Below are positions 30,501 through 39,367 of a stretch of DNA of 58,826 nucleotides, one piece after another. Where the stretch lies: contig NZ_JACJSD010000047.1 of assembly GCF_014697615.1 (NCBI RefSeq), forward strand, positions 1 to 58,826. Reading direction: 5' to 3'. The translations under genes and the position numbers were made by a program. Within the stretch, counting starts at the first letter, position 1, and each line of letters opens with the position of its first letter. Under the pieces are notes generated by a model. It did no database searches and was not told the origin of the DNA. It worked only from the letters and a program-made list of their open reading frames with translations. The DNA comes from Nostoc sp. FACHB-280 (GTDB lineage: Bacteria; Cyanobacteriota; Cyanobacteriia; Cyanobacteriales; Nostocaceae).

Positions 30501-31022
30501 TTTTTCATTACTGATATTGAACAAAATCTCAACGCTTCACTAGATTTAGAGTTAACACCACGTCCAAAAGAATTTATAGAAGTGGAAAATCCACTGTTGC
30601 GTTCTGGGTTGGCGTTGGCTGGGTTTAATCAACGCAAGCAAGTGACAAATAACAATGATGATGGTGTGCTAACGGCGCTGGAGGTGGCTGGTTTAGATTT
30701 ACGTTCTAATCAATTAGTGGTGTTGTCAGCTTGTGACACTGGTAAGGGTGATGTGAAAGTTGGTGATGGTGTTTATGGTTTGCGTCGGGCTTTGGTAATT
30801 GCTGGTTCGCAAACTCAAGTTTTAAGTCTGTGGCTGGTGAATGATGATGCGACGAAGGAATTAATGGTGAAGTATTACCAGAATTTACAAGCGGGTAAGG
30901 GGAGACACGAAGCTTTGCGGGCTGCACAGTTAGATTTGCTCAATAGTCAAGAGTATAGCGAACCGCAATTTTGGGCGGCTTTTGTTCCTTCTGGTAATTG
31001 GACTCCTTTGAGTGGGAAGTAG
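27579..31022 (+). CDS. Exported TPR-CHAT domain protein (caspase-like)
   Basis: About 1147 residues from GTG 27579; a TTG two codons upstream is the alternative. A signal-like N terminus (CLAPWMVVGAITTGLVL, then VEGIAQQQ) suggests export. Twelve 42-residue kinesin-light-chain-type TPRs follow, each with KVLGKEHP or KVLGQEHP. A helical linker with coiled coil (about 560-740) leads to a C-terminal CHAT domain (about 850-1145). The caspase-like dyad is intact: His in LHLATHGFF (about residue 973) and Cys in LSACDTG (about 1052). CHAT proteins are related to separase and caspases. Some are proteases in defence or cell-death circuits; others are uncharacterised. Targets are unknown. A strong terminator follows. 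Confidence 0.92.
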   Translation: MKKLFSAINTAGICLAPWMVVGAITTGLVLSMPVEGIAQQQTPAYSAEEQAALKEAEELDQQVIKLYQEGNYSSTIPLAERALAIREKVLGKEHPNVAISLNSLALLYYTQGKYEQAEPLYQRALAIREKVLGKEHPDVANSLNNLATLYNSQGKYKQAEPLYLRALAINEKVLGKEHPTVANSLNNLATLYNSQGKYKQAEPLYLRALAIREKVLGKEHPSVATSLNNLALLYYVQGKYKQAEPLYLRALAINEKVLGKEHPTVANSLNNLATLYHAQGKYKQAEALYLRALDINEKVLGKEHPAVAISLNGVALLYYTQGKYAQAEPLYLRALAILEKVLGQEHPDVAQNLNNLALLYDQQGKYAQAEPLYLRALAIREKVLGQEHPDVAQNLANLATLYYSQGKYEQAEPLYLRALAILEKVLGKEHPTVAQSLNNLAALYDSQGKYAQAEPLYLRALAILEKVLGKEHPTVAQSLNNLAALYHAQGKYEQAEPLYLRSLDINEKVLGKEHPDVAQSLNNLAELYRAQGKYEQAEPLYLRSLDINEKVLGKEHPTVAQSLNNLAGLYLVKGDITRVTDFLRRGLDIQAQNLNLIFATGSEKSKQSYIRTFLKTTYATVSLSLEEARNNSTAASLALTTVLRRKGLVLDAVADSIQILRSKLDKNPETQKLFTQWLQVQQQLSTLVFSPSKKQTANPKAQLEQLEAEKEKLEAAISVKSAEFRQQTQPLELAAIQAKIPKDAALVEIVQYKPLNVKAKTEAQRFGKPRYAAAVLRSSGEPKWVDLGEAAEIDKLAIDFRAALATGKPFKKLARTLDEKLIAPIRPLLGDANHILISPDGQLTLIPFEALKDEQDKFLIQIYAFSYLTSGRDLLRFNSNVNNASAPVVLADIDYNNQTQTVASAKPSGVRGSQNRRSGELANLAFDSLPATKEEAAAIKKVLPNAKLLLGKDATETAVKQLQNPSILHLATHGFFITDIEQNLNASLDLELTPRPKEFIEVENPLLRSGLALAGFNQRKQVTNNNDDGVLTALEVAGLDLRSNQLVVLSACDTGKGDVKVGDGVYGLRRALVIAGSQTQVLSLWLVNDDATKELMVKYYQNLQAGKGRHEALRAAQLDLLNSQEYSEPQFWAAFVPSGNWTPLSGK
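27815..29300 (+). repeat. Twelve 126-bp TPR-coding repeats
   Basis: The TPR segment is repetitive at DNA level with a period of 126 bp. Some neighbouring units are nearly identical over long stretches, for example those around 28070-28400 and 28830-29080. This points to recent duplication or homogenisation and predicts copy-number variation. Confidence 0.85.
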
Positions 31023-31029
31023 GACATTT

Positions 31030-31069
31030 AGATCCCCGACTTTTTTGAAAAGTTGGGGATCTGGTTTTT
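31030..31069 (+). terminator. Intrinsic terminator of the TPR-CHAT gene
   Basis: AGATCCCC and GGGGATCT flank an inner ACTTT/AAAGT stem and are followed by GGTTTTT. It begins eight bases after the stop. The G/C-run hairpin is of a type often seen in cyanobacterial intergenic DNA. Confidence 0.88.
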
Positions 31070-31078
31070 CCCCACTCC

Positions 31079-34000
31079 CTACTCCCTACTCACTACTCCC
31101 TGAACAAAGTTAACCGTGTATGGTTCCTCCAAAGATTGCTGAGTGCTGGCTTTGACGGCGGCTAAATAGCGACGCAAGGCGGACAATTGCTGGGCGTTGG
31201 GACGATAGCTGAGATTACCTTGTTTTTCAAATAAAGGTGCAGATGCGATCGCCTGATAATCTAAATTCTGAGATGAGTTTAGGGTTAGCCATGCTGACTC
31301 CGGTGGTGTGGGAATCAAACCGGCTGGTAATTCTCCTTCTAAAAATGCCAATAATCTCTGCTGACAAATACTGGTATTAATTCCTCTGCCCTCAAACAAC
31401 TGAAGCACTTCGTTAAATGATAAACTCCGCTCTGGCAGTAGGCGCAGCAATTCGGTAAACAGAAAATAGTCGGTGTACTGTTGTCTTGGTTCTTCTAAAA
31501 TCTGGGAATGCAAGGGTAACATTGCCAAACCCAATGCAACTCGGCTGCAATTTGGTGCGCCATTCTCCCCTAAATATGGGTCTTGAATAATTTTGGCGTT
31601 GGGGAGTTTTTGCCGTAGCCAATGATAAACAACTCCTAAAGATGCGACTCCACCAGTCAACACGGCTTGATTAATGTCTTCTGTGGGAATACCCCGCGCC
31701 ACGAGTAATTTATTTAATTCCCGGTTCAAGCGGCGCACAAAGGGGACAAATACCTGACTTTCCAAGTCTCGCCGTTGCAACGTCCACTGTTGATCTGCTA
31801 ATTCTAGGATGAAGTTTTCTTGATGTTGCAAAATTAACTTCAAAGCCAAGGCAGCTTCGAGGGCAGCTTGTCCTAAAACTGAACTTTCCAACCGTTGCTG
31901 TAACCGAATCCGCACACCAATATCAGGCTCTCCAGCCCTTGGCAAATCAAATTTATCTAACCCTAAACTTTGCCACTGCATTTTATCAACATTGGCAAAG
32001 GCTGGTTGCCAATACCCAGAACTACTAGTATTTTTTTGACCATTGCTTTGGTTATTTTTCCGTGGTTCTCGGTATTTTGGCGGGATGAGTAACTGACAAA
32101 TAATATCCTGTTCTATCCCCTTGCTGGCGTAGGGAAAACTGTGCAGCATAAAATCTGTGTGCGCTAGTTGCAGCAGATTTCCGGGGATATCAACCAAAGC
32201 CATTTCGCTGGCGGTTGCGCCAATATTAATTACCAAAGTATTGCCAATCAAGGGTTCTGTGGTTTCGACGGGACGTAAACCAGTGCGATCGCTCACTTGA
32301 ATGAGTTGGCTATCACTTTTATCAAATAAACTAATTAAACTAGCGATCGCTTCTTCCACAAAAAAGACTTGCTGGGGATGTTGGACAATTTTGCTAGTCA
32401 ATAAAGCTTCCCGCACATTAAATCTATATTGTTCTGACCAACTTGCCGGACAAGTACAAATCACCCCAGCGATTTTACTCATAATGGTGTGGAAAGTCGG
32501 CTGATTAATTCCCACCGCCATAGCAATCAGACCTTGGGTGGTACTCTGGCGATCGGATTTGAGGGTTAATAGTAATTTAGAAAGCGACCTTACCACCCAA
32601 ATCAATGGCCCTGCGGAAAATTCATTGAATTGCAGTACAGGTTCCCATTTTTGCTGTTCACCTTTGTAAGGTACAGCTATTTGTAAATAAGGCTTTAACT
32701 GTGCAGAACATTGACTACTTTTAACATTACTGTCACCTTGCACCACAGAAGCATTCGGGAGATAAACTTCCGCAGGTAAACGAAATGAATGTTGAAAAGC
32801 CGTCGCACCAGGAATATTCTCTGCTGACCAATATATGGGGTATACCACCGACTGAGTGCGATTTAACAACGCCGCCGAAATTCCAGTTGTGCCTAAATCA
32901 ATACCTAAATACCAAACCGAGTTATGCACATCTACTGGAATTTCTATCTGAGTTGGGGAACCGGAAGCCGATTTCTCTTGCTTTTTTTTTTCGTTGGACG
33001 GGGAGAAGTTTAAATCAGCTTCGGTTTGTGGCGATGATATGGGTGCAACTGGCGCTACAGCCGGACGAGAAGAAGCCACATTTGGCGTATGGTCTAGGGT
33101 TTGTGCATTGGGTAAGGTGACATTTGGCGGTTCTTCTATATCTGCCAAACTGTAGACATCTGCTAAATGATAGTTCAGTAACTCATCAAAGTTGGCTAAA
33201 TCTTGATTTAATTGCCGCAACTGTTCTTCATTTAAAGAAATATCCGGTATGTTTCCCGACTGCATTACCTCTGGCGCAAGCAAATTCTCCTGGGGGGAAG
33301 CCGCAATATATATATCGATATCAGATGCGTTTTCCCGCACTTCCGTTTCAGAGGTCACTCCCAAATCAGGAGTAGGTTCAGGTTCATCTAAAGTCGATGC
33401 AATTTCCGCAGGCGACAAACCCGGCCATAAATTCTCGGCACTACTAGCATCAGCAAACAGTTCAGTTAAAGAAGTAATTGTATCAGTATGTTCTGGCTGC
33501 ACAGGAACATTTTCCCGGATCGCCGGCGAATAGCTGAGTGTAGTATGGGAAAACTCAGGTTCTTGTTCAAAAAATAACTTTTGTTGAAAATCTGAAGATA
33601 AATCAATAAATGGCGGCGAATGACTGGCTGTATTTTGCGGTGGTAAATGATTTGCTTCTAATAAGCCTGCATCTGACTGAGTAAATATCGACTCTGGTAA
33701 GCCGATATTTTCCTCAAATAACGGTGCAGCTGGGGTGTTGCCAAGATTTAAGTTAGCAGAATCTTCTGTAACAGTCGTAAACGATGTTTCTGGTTCTGCG
33801 GGAGAAATGTTCGCAGAACTATCCGGTGTTGGTTCTGTGGGAGTTGGTACAACACTGGGTTGAGTTACAGAACTAACATGAAATAAACTGGCGTAAAGTT
33901 GATCTACCTCATCATTCAACTCTAGATTTGGTGGCGATAAATCACTAAACATACCAGAGATTTCTGGCGGCGGTGTCGCAGCTTCTGGCGTTGGTAAAAG

Positions 34001-35179
34001 TGTCGGCGCAGTTAGTGGTTGTGGGGAATCATCTGCCAATGTTTCTAAATCTTCCAACCCCTCTAGTTCTAAAGGAATAGCCGCATCAGTCGCTTGGGGA
34101 ATGCTACCAGTCAATTCCAGTAACATCGCATCCAAATCATTAGCCGCCACATCTGCTGTAAATTCTACTTCTGGCTGGGGTAATTCGAGTGATGGGTTAG
34201 CAACTTCAGTATTAGTAATTACTACTGGTTGAGTAGTTTCTACAGTAGCAGTTTCTAAGGGAGTGGGAAATGGCGATCGCGCTGCTGCTGATGTTTCTTT
34301 AACTACTGCCGTCGCTGGTAGATTATTAATCTGTTGCTGCAATTGCTGAGTCCAATTATTCAGAAAACTCACTAGCAACTGTTCGCTTTGCAAGCCTGTA
34401 CTGTGCATTCTCGCCAGTGCTTGCGATAACGACTCTTGGTAAGTATTAATATTGCGCTGGAGTGCATCAAATACAACGTTTACCGTACCATCCAGCGACA
34501 GTAAACGTTGGTCTAATTTCTTCGCAAACTGATTTAACTGTTCTAATTGCGCTGATGAATCTAATGTAGGCGCACTTGCCGCCGAGTTTAATTCTATACT
34601 GTTGTGCTGACTAGGACTAGCAGCACGAAAATCATGGGCTGGTGTTGAGTTAATATGTGGTGCGATCGTGGGGACAAGGCGACTCATCAACACCTGTAAA
34701 AATTCCCCAATAATTTGCTCTTGATTGGCTAACTGCTGACTTAAAGAATAATTTTGTAGCCGTTTCTGCTCTAATTGGCGAATTTCCTGCATCAAAGTCG
34801 AGCGTTCTTGCAACAACGCCGTTAATTCTGCTTGCAGTGGTTGAATTAATGTCGCCAAGTCACTTTTTAGCTGGCTACTCAGTCCACTATTGTCTGCTGA
34901 CTCAGATGGATATAACTCTCCTGATGATTGGTAATTAACTTGTTCAGCAAATTTCGCCAATAAAGATGACTGTTGTACCTGTCCCGTTGTTTGGGGAATA
35001 TTGCCATAAAAAGCCTCCGTTGCTGGCAAATTCACCAGAAAGTTACGAACCCTCTCTAAAACCTCTCTGGCTTCTGGCGCTTGACCAGACAGCAACTTCG
35101 GCAGTCGCTTACCATTGTTAGTGAGTAAGTTATCAATATCTGCGATCAGTTTTTGAATTTCATCAGCGCGGGAAGTCAC
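31079..35179 (-). CDS. Large Hsp70/actin-fold protein with long disordered N-terminal region
   Basis: A 1366-residue protein. Residues about 1-180 are helical with a coiled coil (LQAELTALLQERSTLMQEIR). About 200-735 are low-complexity, rich in Pro, Glu, Thr and Ser. From about 745 comes an Hsp70-like ATPase domain. It has phosphate-1 WYLGIDLGTTG, a phosphate-2-like VINIGATASEM, where the usual DxGGGT is altered, and an adenosine motif AVLTGGVASLG. The C-terminal 150 residues are helical rather than a DnaK substrate-binding beta-sandwich. It is not DnaK. I know of no assigned function; a scaffold or chaperone-like role is a guess. Convergent with the TPR-CHAT gene. Confidence 0.8.
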   Translation of the reverse strand: MTSRADEIQKLIADIDNLLTNNGKRLPKLLSGQAPEAREVLERVRNFLVNLPATEAFYGNIPQTTGQVQQSSLLAKFAEQVNYQSSGELYPSESADNSGLSSQLKSDLATLIQPLQAELTALLQERSTLMQEIRQLEQKRLQNYSLSQQLANQEQIIGEFLQVLMSRLVPTIAPHINSTPAHDFRAASPSQHNSIELNSAASAPTLDSSAQLEQLNQFAKKLDQRLLSLDGTVNVVFDALQRNINTYQESLSQALARMHSTGLQSEQLLVSFLNNWTQQLQQQINNLPATAVVKETSAAARSPFPTPLETATVETTQPVVITNTEVANPSLELPQPEVEFTADVAANDLDAMLLELTGSIPQATDAAIPLELEGLEDLETLADDSPQPLTAPTLLPTPEAATPPPEISGMFSDLSPPNLELNDEVDQLYASLFHVSSVTQPSVVPTPTEPTPDSSANISPAEPETSFTTVTEDSANLNLGNTPAAPLFEENIGLPESIFTQSDAGLLEANHLPPQNTASHSPPFIDLSSDFQQKLFFEQEPEFSHTTLSYSPAIRENVPVQPEHTDTITSLTELFADASSAENLWPGLSPAEIASTLDEPEPTPDLGVTSETEVRENASDIDIYIAASPQENLLAPEVMQSGNIPDISLNEEQLRQLNQDLANFDELLNYHLADVYSLADIEEPPNVTLPNAQTLDHTPNVASSRPAVAPVAPISSPQTEADLNFSPSNEKKKQEKSASGSPTQIEIPVDVHNSVWYLGIDLGTTGISAALLNRTQSVVYPIYWSAENIPGATAFQHSFRLPAEVYLPNASVVQGDSNVKSSQCSAQLKPYLQIAVPYKGEQQKWEPVLQFNEFSAGPLIWVVRSLSKLLLTLKSDRQSTTQGLIAMAVGINQPTFHTIMSKIAGVICTCPASWSEQYRFNVREALLTSKIVQHPQQVFFVEEAIASLISLFDKSDSQLIQVSDRTGLRPVETTEPLIGNTLVINIGATASEMALVDIPGNLLQLAHTDFMLHSFPYASKGIEQDIICQLLIPPKYREPRKNNQSNGQKNTSSSGYWQPAFANVDKMQWQSLGLDKFDLPRAGEPDIGVRIRLQQRLESSVLGQAALEAALALKLILQHQENFILELADQQWTLQRRDLESQVFVPFVRRLNRELNKLLVARGIPTEDINQAVLTGGVASLGVVYHWLRQKLPNAKIIQDPYLGENGAPNCSRVALGLAMLPLHSQILEEPRQQYTDYFLFTELLRLLPERSLSFNEVLQLFEGRGINTSICQQRLLAFLEGELPAGLIPTPPESAWLTLNSSQNLDYQAIASAPLFEKQGNLSYRPNAQQLSALRRYLAAVKASTQQSLEEPYTVNFVQGVVSRE

Positions 35180-36216
35180 TTTAGAATTACCTTAGCTAGA
35201 ACTGGATTTTTAACTTGGGTGAGAAATTGACGCTTATCAAAGTTAATAACGGTAGCAACTGCTTTGAGAGTACTGAGTGCTGAGTGCTGAGGAGCCACTG
35301 CGTTGCGGAGGTTCCCTCCGTTATAGCAAGTGGCGTTGCTGAGTAATTTTTACTCATTCAAAAAGCATCTCTAGCCCCTAGCCCCTAGCCCCTAACCCCT
35401 AGCCTCATTTTCATCAGGCATCACGGTAATTAGCTGGAGTGCTAATTGAAGTACCAGGATACAAAAATATTTACCAATTGTCAGCCAAATAATTTGACTA
35501 GGTACTTTGTTTGACCTTTTACCATACAGGCGATGTTACAGCCTCTGGGACTTCACAATTAAAAACATAAAAAAATGCAACAAATCAGCCAGAAGTCCGA
35601 ACCCAATTAGCAAATTGCCTCCACTTTACATCCACACGCGCCATTAATCTAGCGAAGGAGTCTAGGAATGGCAAGTTAACTAGAACACAAATCAACTTGC
35701 GCTCCAAGAGAGTCTTTTGAAACGGGTGTAGGGGTATACTTCGGCGCTGCGCTCAGTAACCAGGGTACAGGGGTGTTAGGGTTTTGGATACATACACTGT
35801 TCGGCTGACGCTCACAGCGAAGCCCTTATACCCTTGATTTCTCACCTTACTGCGTAAGTCCTGACCCTTCCACCCTTAAATCCCTGATCCCCAGATAACT
35901 GAAGGTATCCGAAAATTTGGCGTTAGCAAAAATTAACTAGTTTGAGTATCATTAATGTGGTTTGCCTATATTTTTAAGTAAATATTTTTGCAATGCAGCT
36001 AGAGTTTCCAAAATTATCCCAGAGGCACTTAGACATTACTCGCAAAAGTTTTGCTTTATTTAAACTGCGTCAGTAAGACTGTTCTGCAAATGCTTTTATT
36101 GTAATTTTGTTTACCTAGCTGAACTCTGTATTTTAAAAAGTATTGGCATTGATGGCTTAGGCTGCAATTCACTTTTTTGTCTTTTTGTGTGTAATACCTT
36201 TAATGAAAATGCCGTA
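35180..36216. other. 1.0-kb intergenic region without genes
   Basis: AT-rich DNA between the divergent Hsp70-like and Crp-family genes. It contains a GAGTGCTGAGTGCTG-type array near 35270-35295 and a TAGCCCC array at 35371-35403. I found no protein or RNA gene that I could support. Confidence 0.5.
35371..35403. repeat. Heptamer array TAGCCCC
   Basis: Four to five tandem TAGCCCC/TAACCCC units of the STRR type. Confidence 0.8.
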
Positions 36217-36918
36217 ATGGGAGACAGATATAGCTTGCAAGAAGAACCTTTTCACCCGTGGATCAGAACGGCTCCCTTTTTTCAAGGGTTGCCAGAATCT
36301 GTTGTCGAACCAGCCCTTACCCATCTTGTGACGCGAACACACCCAGCAAATCAAGTGATTTTGTTGGAAAATGACTGGGGTGGTTCTGTATATTTTATCT
36401 TTGAAGGTTGGGTAAAAATTCGTACCTATAATTTGGAGGGTAAAGAAGTAACCCTCAATATTTTAGGTAAAGGCGAATTATTTGGTGAAATGGCAGCTTT
36501 AGATGAAGTGCCTCGTTCTACCGATGTAATTACTCTCACAGCTACTGTTATTGGTAGTTTGCCTGCTCAAGATTTTGTCAAGTTACTCCAAATCGAACCC
36601 TTAGCAGGTGTAAGATTATCCAAGTTGATGGCTAGACGCTTACGCCAAGTCAACCGTCGTTTGCGGCTGAGAGAATCTGATAGTCAATCGCGGGTAGCCG
36701 ATACTTTGTTATTCTTAGCTGAAGGTCAGGGAAAACGAGCGCAAACAGGAACAGAAATTCCAAATTTGCCTCATCGAGAATTAAGTAGTTTAAGTGGGTT
36801 GGCGCGAGAAACAGTGACAAGAGTCTTAACTAGGTTAGAAAAGAAAGGGCTAATTCAACGGGATCAAGAAACTATTTGTATTCCTGATGTGTCAGCCCTG
36901 GAAAGATTGATTGTGTAA
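36217..36918 (+). CDS. Crp/Fnr-family transcription regulator
   Basis: About 233 residues from ATG 36217 (MGDRYSLQEEPF); a GTG 30 bases upstream is possible and no good ribosome site decides. A cyclic-nucleotide-binding beta barrel (about 20-130) contains GKGELFGEMAALDEVPRST, with Glu and Arg-Ser at the positions where Crp proteins contact cAMP. The long C helix leads to a winged HTH with the recognition helix SGLARETVTRVLTRLEKKG. It is not NtcA, whose sequence differs clearly. A cAMP-responsive regulator is a reasonable reading. It lies 13 bp upstream of the DUF2232-type gene. Confidence 0.88.
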   Translation: MGDRYSLQEEPFHPWIRTAPFFQGLPESVVEPALTHLVTRTHPANQVILLENDWGGSVYFIFEGWVKIRTYNLEGKEVTLNILGKGELFGEMAALDEVPRSTDVITLTATVIGSLPAQDFVKLLQIEPLAGVRLSKLMARRLRQVNRRLRLRESDSQSRVADTLLFLAEGQGKRAQTGTEIPNLPHRELSSLSGLARETVTRVLTRLEKKGLIQRDQETICIPDVSALERLIV

Positions 36919-36931
36919 AAGAATTTTCAAA

Positions 36932-37672
36932 ATGAGTATTGTAGATTCTCTGCCCGATGAGCCAGAGGAAAGCTTATCTTCTGCGTCTTTACCACCTACC
37001 CAAGAGGAGTTACCCCAAAATCAGAGTCAGTTAAAACCTCCCCAACTCAAAGCCGCAGCACCTTTACGGATGGTAGAAACGGCATTTTTAGCCAGTACTG
37101 CCAGTTTAATTTGGTTTATTAATTTTTATTTTCCTTTGGGGCCATTATTGCGGATTTTCTTTCCTGTGCCGATCGCTCTAGTTTACCTACGTTGGGGACA
37201 CAGAGCGTCATGGATGGCGGCTGTTACTTCTGGCCTGTTGTTATCGGTACTGATGGGGCCTGTTCGCAGTCTATTATTTGTAATGCCTTTTGCGCTCATG
37301 GGTGTACTTTTAGGCGCAACTTGGCATCGTCGAGTTCCTTGGATTGTGTCGATTACCTTAGCCACTTTATTAGGAACTTTGGGCTTCTTTTTTCGGATGT
37401 GGTTGCTGTCTGTATTGTCCGGGGAAGATTTATGGATTTATTTAATTAACCAAGTCACAGAAATCTCTGAGTGGATATTTCTCAAACTCGGATTGTTAAA
37501 CAGTCCCAGCGTATTTTTGATTCAAGTCGGGGCTTTGGCTTTGGTTGTTATTAATAACTTTATTTATTTATTTGTCGTACATCTAGCGGCATGGCTACTA
37601 TTAGACCGTTTAGGTAATCCTATTCCCCGTCCGCCACGCTGGGTGCAAGTCATGATGGATTATGAAGGGTAG
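36932..37672 (+). CDS. DUF2232-type membrane protein
   Basis: About 246 residues from ATG 36932. A Pro/Gln-rich cytoplasmic N terminus (about 45 residues) precedes six or so hydrophobic helices, among them FLASTASLIWFINFYFPLGPLL and LFVMPFALMGVLLGATW, and the protein ends in PRPPRWVQVMMDYEG. The pattern matches the uncharacterised DUF2232 family of multi-pass proteins, some distantly like the S component of vitamin transporters. It is probably co-transcribed with the Crp-family gene. Whether it works with the CobT-like gene downstream is open. Confidence 0.75.
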   Translation: MSIVDSLPDEPEESLSSASLPPTQEELPQNQSQLKPPQLKAAAPLRMVETAFLASTASLIWFINFYFPLGPLLRIFFPVPIALVYLRWGHRASWMAAVTSGLLLSVLMGPVRSLLFVMPFALMGVLLGATWHRRVPWIVSITLATLLGTLGFFFRMWLLSVLSGEDLWIYLINQVTEISEWIFLKLGLLNSPSVFLIQVGALALVVINNFIYLFVVHLAAWLLLDRLGNPIPRPPRWVQVMMDYEG

Positions 37673-37768
37673 AGAAGGCATTGGTTCGGCTTCGCTCACC
37701 AACCGGAGGCAGGAGGCAGGAGTTTTTTCACTATTAACTCTTGACTTTTGACACTTGACTCTTAATTT

Positions 37769-38890
37769 ATGATTCGTATTTATACTCAAATAGAACAAGG
37801 TAAAGTCTGGATTGCTAAATATGGTGGTTGTTTACCTGTGTTTGCCTGTGTTTTAGGTTTTACAGAAACTGCTTTAATTCCTGGAATTTCGGCGGCTGGA
37901 CGCACACCAGAAGACCGCAATTATACGGCTTGTGCAGATGCTGAATTTTTATACTATGGTGCTGAACATCAACCGCAGTATCCTTTACCACCACTGACGG
38001 CGGGCGCATCGCCTGTATTAATTTCGCGTGCTGTGGTGGAAGGACTTACAATACCTGTGCGGTTGTTTAATGGGGGATTACCTTTGTTTCCGGCTGTACC
38101 AGTCATTGATTTGGGTGGTGCGCCAGCCAAGTGTTTAAGTACAGGTAAGGCGATGGAATTAGCTACAGTCGAACACTTGCTAGAACAAGGGCTGATTTGG
38201 GGCGATCGCTTGGCGGCGGAGGTTCCGCAAAGTTACGTAATTTTGAGTGAATGTGTGGTTGGCGGAACGACAACAGCTTTAGCTGTACTCACGGCTTTAG
38301 GTATAGATGCGATGGGTAAAGTTAACAGCAGTCACCCCACTTGTAACCATCAACAAAAATGGCAAGTCGTTCAATCTGGCTTACAACACATTCCTAATGA
38401 TGCTGATCCGCTACAAATTTTGGCAGCTGTGGGTGATCCGATGCAAGTGGTATTGGCAGGAATGGCGATCGCTGCTAGTCGTCGTTGTGGAGTTCTACTA
38501 GCAGGCGGAACACAAATGTTGGCAGTTTACGCTTTAACTACAGCAATTTCCCAAGCGTATAACTTATTTTGGCAACCTGCGGAAGTAATTGTCGGTACAA
38601 CTCGCTGGGTAGCCGAAGATCCCACAGGCGGAACTATTGATTTAGCCCTCAGTTTGGATAACAGCAGCAAACATCAAGGTATAATTCCACCACTACTATC
38701 TACACAGCTAAGTTTTGCCAATTCTCGTTATCCACAACTCCAAGCTTATGAGCAAGGTTTTGTTAAAGAAGGCGTAGGCGCTGGAGCCGCCTGCATAGCA
38801 GCTTATCTCTACCAAAATTGGCAACAATCTCAACTTTTAGCAGCTATAGAAGACCAATTCCAAAGGCTGAGTAAGTTGAACAATCATTAA
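37769..38890 (+). CDS. CobT-like nicotinate-nucleotide phosphoribosyltransferase (TIGR00303 type)
   Basis: A 373-residue protein resembling the cyanobacterial/archaeal family related to CobT, which activates the lower-ligand base of cobamides with nicotinate mononucleotide. Seen here: the glycine-rich AGASPVLISRAVVEG, GGAPAKCLSTGKAME, CVVGGTTTALAVLTALG and AGGTQMLAVYAL, and the closing GVGAGAACIAAYLY. In cyanobacteria, pseudocobalamin carries adenine, so the substrate may be adenine rather than dimethylbenzimidazole (inference). A heptamer array separates it from the membrane-protein gene. Confidence 0.82.
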   Translation: MIRIYTQIEQGKVWIAKYGGCLPVFACVLGFTETALIPGISAAGRTPEDRNYTACADAEFLYYGAEHQPQYPLPPLTAGASPVLISRAVVEGLTIPVRLFNGGLPLFPAVPVIDLGGAPAKCLSTGKAMELATVEHLLEQGLIWGDRLAAEVPQSYVILSECVVGGTTTALAVLTALGIDAMGKVNSSHPTCNHQQKWQVVQSGLQHIPNDADPLQILAAVGDPMQVVLAGMAIAASRRCGVLLAGGTQMLAVYALTTAISQAYNLFWQPAEVIVGTTRWVAEDPTGGTIDLALSLDNSSKHQGIIPPLLSTQLSFANSRYPQLQAYEQGFVKEGVGAGAACIAAYLYQNWQQSQLLAAIEDQFQRLSKLNNH

Positions 38891-38938
38891 TTCTAAATTC
38901 TGGCTTCTGACTCTTGAATTCTGCTATAAAAACAAAAA

Positions 38939-38962
38939 TACCGGACTTAACAAATTCCGGTA
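38939..38962 (-). terminator. Terminator between convergent genes
   Basis: TACCGGA pairs with TCCGGTA around a 10-base loop. On the minus strand it is followed by TTTTTGTTTTTATAG, a strong U-rich tail, so it should end the small gene at 38993-39367. On the plus strand the tail is poor. Confidence 0.75.
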
Positions 38963-38992
38963 AATCCCTTGGGAATATCTACTAATGAGCCA

Positions 38993-39367
38993 TTAATGAA
39001 TTCTTTCGCGGAGTAATTGTTCTTCTAATGCCGCAATCCGATTGTAGGCTGCGGTTAATTGCGCTGTTAGTCTTTGTATCTGAATTTCTGGTGTTAAAAT
39101 CTTATCCCCGCCTTGACGATTCATATCGATATAAGCGCCATCTGTCAGAACATCCTTGTGTTCTAGTTCTTGATTAAAACTAATTTGTCCTTTTAACTGA
39201 TAAGGAAAAGTATCGCTATTTTCTTGATAGTTATCTTTTACAGATGCTTTAGCCAAGGAACACTCTGAGAAAGCCTGAGCAACTTTAATATCTAGCTGCT
39301 CAATTACCTGGTAGAGGGCATCCAGTTTATGGCTCAAAGTTAGAATCTGGTTTTGTAATGGCTCCAT
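38993..39367 (-). CDS. Small coiled-coil protein, unknown
   Basis: A 124-residue hydrophilic protein. Both ends are predicted helical with heptad character (ILTLSHKLDALYQVIEQLDIKVAQAF at the start, QRLTAQLTAAYNRIAALEEQLLRE at the end). The middle (about 45-85) is polar and irregular. There is no signal, membrane segment or known motif. The terminator right after it supports a real gene. Family not recognised. Confidence 0.65.
   Translation of the reverse strand: MEPLQNQILTLSHKLDALYQVIEQLDIKVAQAFSECSLAKASVKDNYQENSDTFPYQLKGQISFNQELEHKDVLTDGAYIDMNRQGGDKILTPEIQIQRLTAQLTAAYNRIAALEEQLLRERIH

Noticed and set aside
36187-36918. Identification of the Crp/Fnr protein as NtcA
   Set aside because: The effector barrel and recognition helix differ from NtcA; cAMP-type residues fit a Crp-like protein better.
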